NCBI GenBank assembly: GCA_963776055.1 | Contig: CAVZLD010000005.1 | Coordinates: forward strand, 186,001-250,000 | Length of the DNA stretch: 64,000 bases | From: CAVZLD01 sp963776055 | Lineage (GTDB): Bacteria; Planctomycetota; Planctomycetia; Pirellulales; Pirellulaceae | Direction of reading: 5' to 3' | Shown: one piece after another, positions 63,179-64,000 of the stretch | How positions within the stretch are numbered: position 1 is the stretch's first letter | How the letters are laid out: each line of letters starts with the position of its first letter | Translations under genes and position numbers: made by a program | The notes under the pieces: generated by a model | Told to the model about the DNA's origin: nothing | The model's database searches: none | Seen by the model: the letters and a program-made list of their open reading frames with translations, nothing else

Positions 63179-64000
63179 TTACTCGCGGTAATCGACCGGG
63201 TGTAACCCCTTGCGGAAGTTGCCGAAGCCGTAGAACGTCGGCTTGTAGGAGCCCACGTAGTCGACATTGCTGACCGCGGGAATCTTGTCTTCCAGGCCCA
63301 AGCCCCAGTAGCAGGCGTTCACCAGTGCCCGGCGTAGCCCGGCACTTTCCAGATCGACCGCGGCCCCCATCGTAGTGCAGATCACACGCGCCGACTTGCC
63401 GGATCGAGTAACGAAAGGCTTGGTCCACAGCAACGGCATCATCGGATCGTTCTTGGGGCCAACGACGGGAGGGTCATCCGGCTCCATGCCTTGGAGCACC
63501 TCGCCCCAGACCAGCACATCCGCTTCGGCCGGCAGGTTGCGGACCGTGTATACATCCGACGGACCCCAGATTTGATCAACGCCGCGCAGGATCGGATGAT
63601 CTCGCTGGGCTTCGTGGATCACGCCGCGTGTGCTTTCGACTTTGTGCGCACCGTGATGATTGATCCAGGTGTCGCCCAGGACCTGTTGCCCAAAACCGCC
63701 CGGCCACTCGCGGCTGCGGAAATCGTACTTCGCGTACGGACTGTTCTTGTTGCGGCTGTACTGAAACGCGTGCGTCGCGGTGCGCAATCCGAGGATCGGC
63801 TTGCCAGATTGCACGAACTGGTCGATGTATTTCATTTGCTCATCGGGAAGTTCGCGGAAGCGCGTGGCGATCACCATCATGTCGGCCGTTTCCAGTTGTT
63901 CCAGTCCCGGGATGTTTGTTTGGTTGATCGGATCGATCTCTCCGGTCTCCGGATCAATCGCGAACAAGACGGTGCAGTGGAATCCGTGCCGCGTAGCCAG
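63179..64000 (-). CDS. ThuA-like (class I GATase fold) domain protein, N-terminus beyond window
   Basis: The frame is open from the window edge (LATRHGFHCTVLFAID) to the stop at 63179, about 273 visible codons. Motifs of planctomycete ThuA proteins are present: ADMMVIATRFRELPDEQMKY, SGKPILGLRTATHAFQY (Gly-rich elbow), HHGAHKVESTRGVIHEAQRD, HPILRGVDQIWGPSDVYTV and RALVNACYWGLGLEDKIP. The ending YGFGNFRKGLHP is also typical. The family is related to trehalose-utilisation ThuA and is usually secreted; the signal peptide would be outside the window. It faces ilvB tail to tail. Confidence 0.88.
   Translation of the reverse strand: MATRHGFHCTVLFAIDPETGEIDPINQTNIPGLEQLETADMMVIATRFRELPDEQMKYIDQFVQSGKPILGLRTATHAFQYSRNKNSPYAKYDFRSREWPGGFGQQVLGDTWINHHGAHKVESTRGVIHEAQRDHPILRGVDQIWGPSDVYTVRNLPAEADVLVWGEVLQGMEPDDPPVVGPKNDPMMPLLWTKPFVTRSGKSARVICTTMGAAVDLESAGLRRALVNACYWGLGLEDKIPAVSNVDYVGSYKPTFYGFGNFRKGLHPVDYRE

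Overview
The window looks like a chromosomal segment of a Planctomycetota bacterium, probably close to the Pirellulales (inference). Supporting signs are two proteins with the planctomycete LEPR-XLL N-terminal export motif (start sites 11712 and 37433), very long FG-GAP, TPR, WD40 and SdrD-like proteins, a PEP-CTERM protein, a planctomycete dockerin-like C-terminus, BatA/MoxR/DUF58 islands, DUF6807 (PmoA-like) proteins, high GC, and several families of short palindromic intergenic repeats.

Layout. 1-11712 (minus): a broken but recognisable giant surface protein with about 29 FG-GAP/VCBS calcium-binding repeats. It runs, without a stop in the last 4.6 kb, through a membrane segment into a Ser/Thr protein kinase and a DUF4384-like domain, and is followed 21 bp later by an exported TPR protein of the type that usually ends in a CHAT caspase-like domain. 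12873-14317: PEP-CTERM esterase-like (phytase-family) protein. 14526-20216 (minus): complete RNF complex in the order C-D-G-E-A-B, preceded by a small RseC-like membrane protein. 20393-20866: four-unit tandem repeat of about 118 bp. 20974-31625: S9 peptidase, pyruvate kinase, a DUF6807 protein, a two-TM hypothetical, a Tat-exported enolase-superfamily enzyme, and a plus-strand operon of DUF6807, cupin and EamA transporter. 31447-37029 (minus): giant TPR-WD40 protein. 37433-39975: LEPR-XLL/SdrD-B/dockerin-like surface protein. 40136-41222: dodecin and a secreted hypothetical. 41602-44235: operon VTC polyphosphate-polymerase domain, DUF4956, HlyD. 44774-49478: DegT/DnrJ aminotransferase, degenerate GAF-SpoIIE protein, BNR-repeat protein. 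49655-49738: tRNA-Leu(GAG). 49795-57990 (minus): NHL, double VWA/GATase-like, MoxR, DUF58, BatA-like island. 58420-60937: Sua5/LMW-phosphatase fusion, RpiB, hypothetical. 61195-62961: acetolactate synthase large subunit. 63179-64000: partial ThuA-like protein.

The RNF complex would couple ferredoxin/NAD redox chemistry to an ion gradient, while pyruvate kinase and acetolactate synthase are central metabolism. The MoxR/VWA island is the standard chaperone/von Willebrand module of this phylum. The most unusual content is the FG-GAP-kinase-DUF4384 megaprotein with its TPR partner.

An important caveat is that at least fifteen single-base frame breaks interrupt otherwise well-conserved genes. Several lie in G/C homopolymers, which points to indel errors in the underlying assembly rather than mass pseudogenisation. 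Gene models that cross such breaks are given as full spans with the break positions stated.
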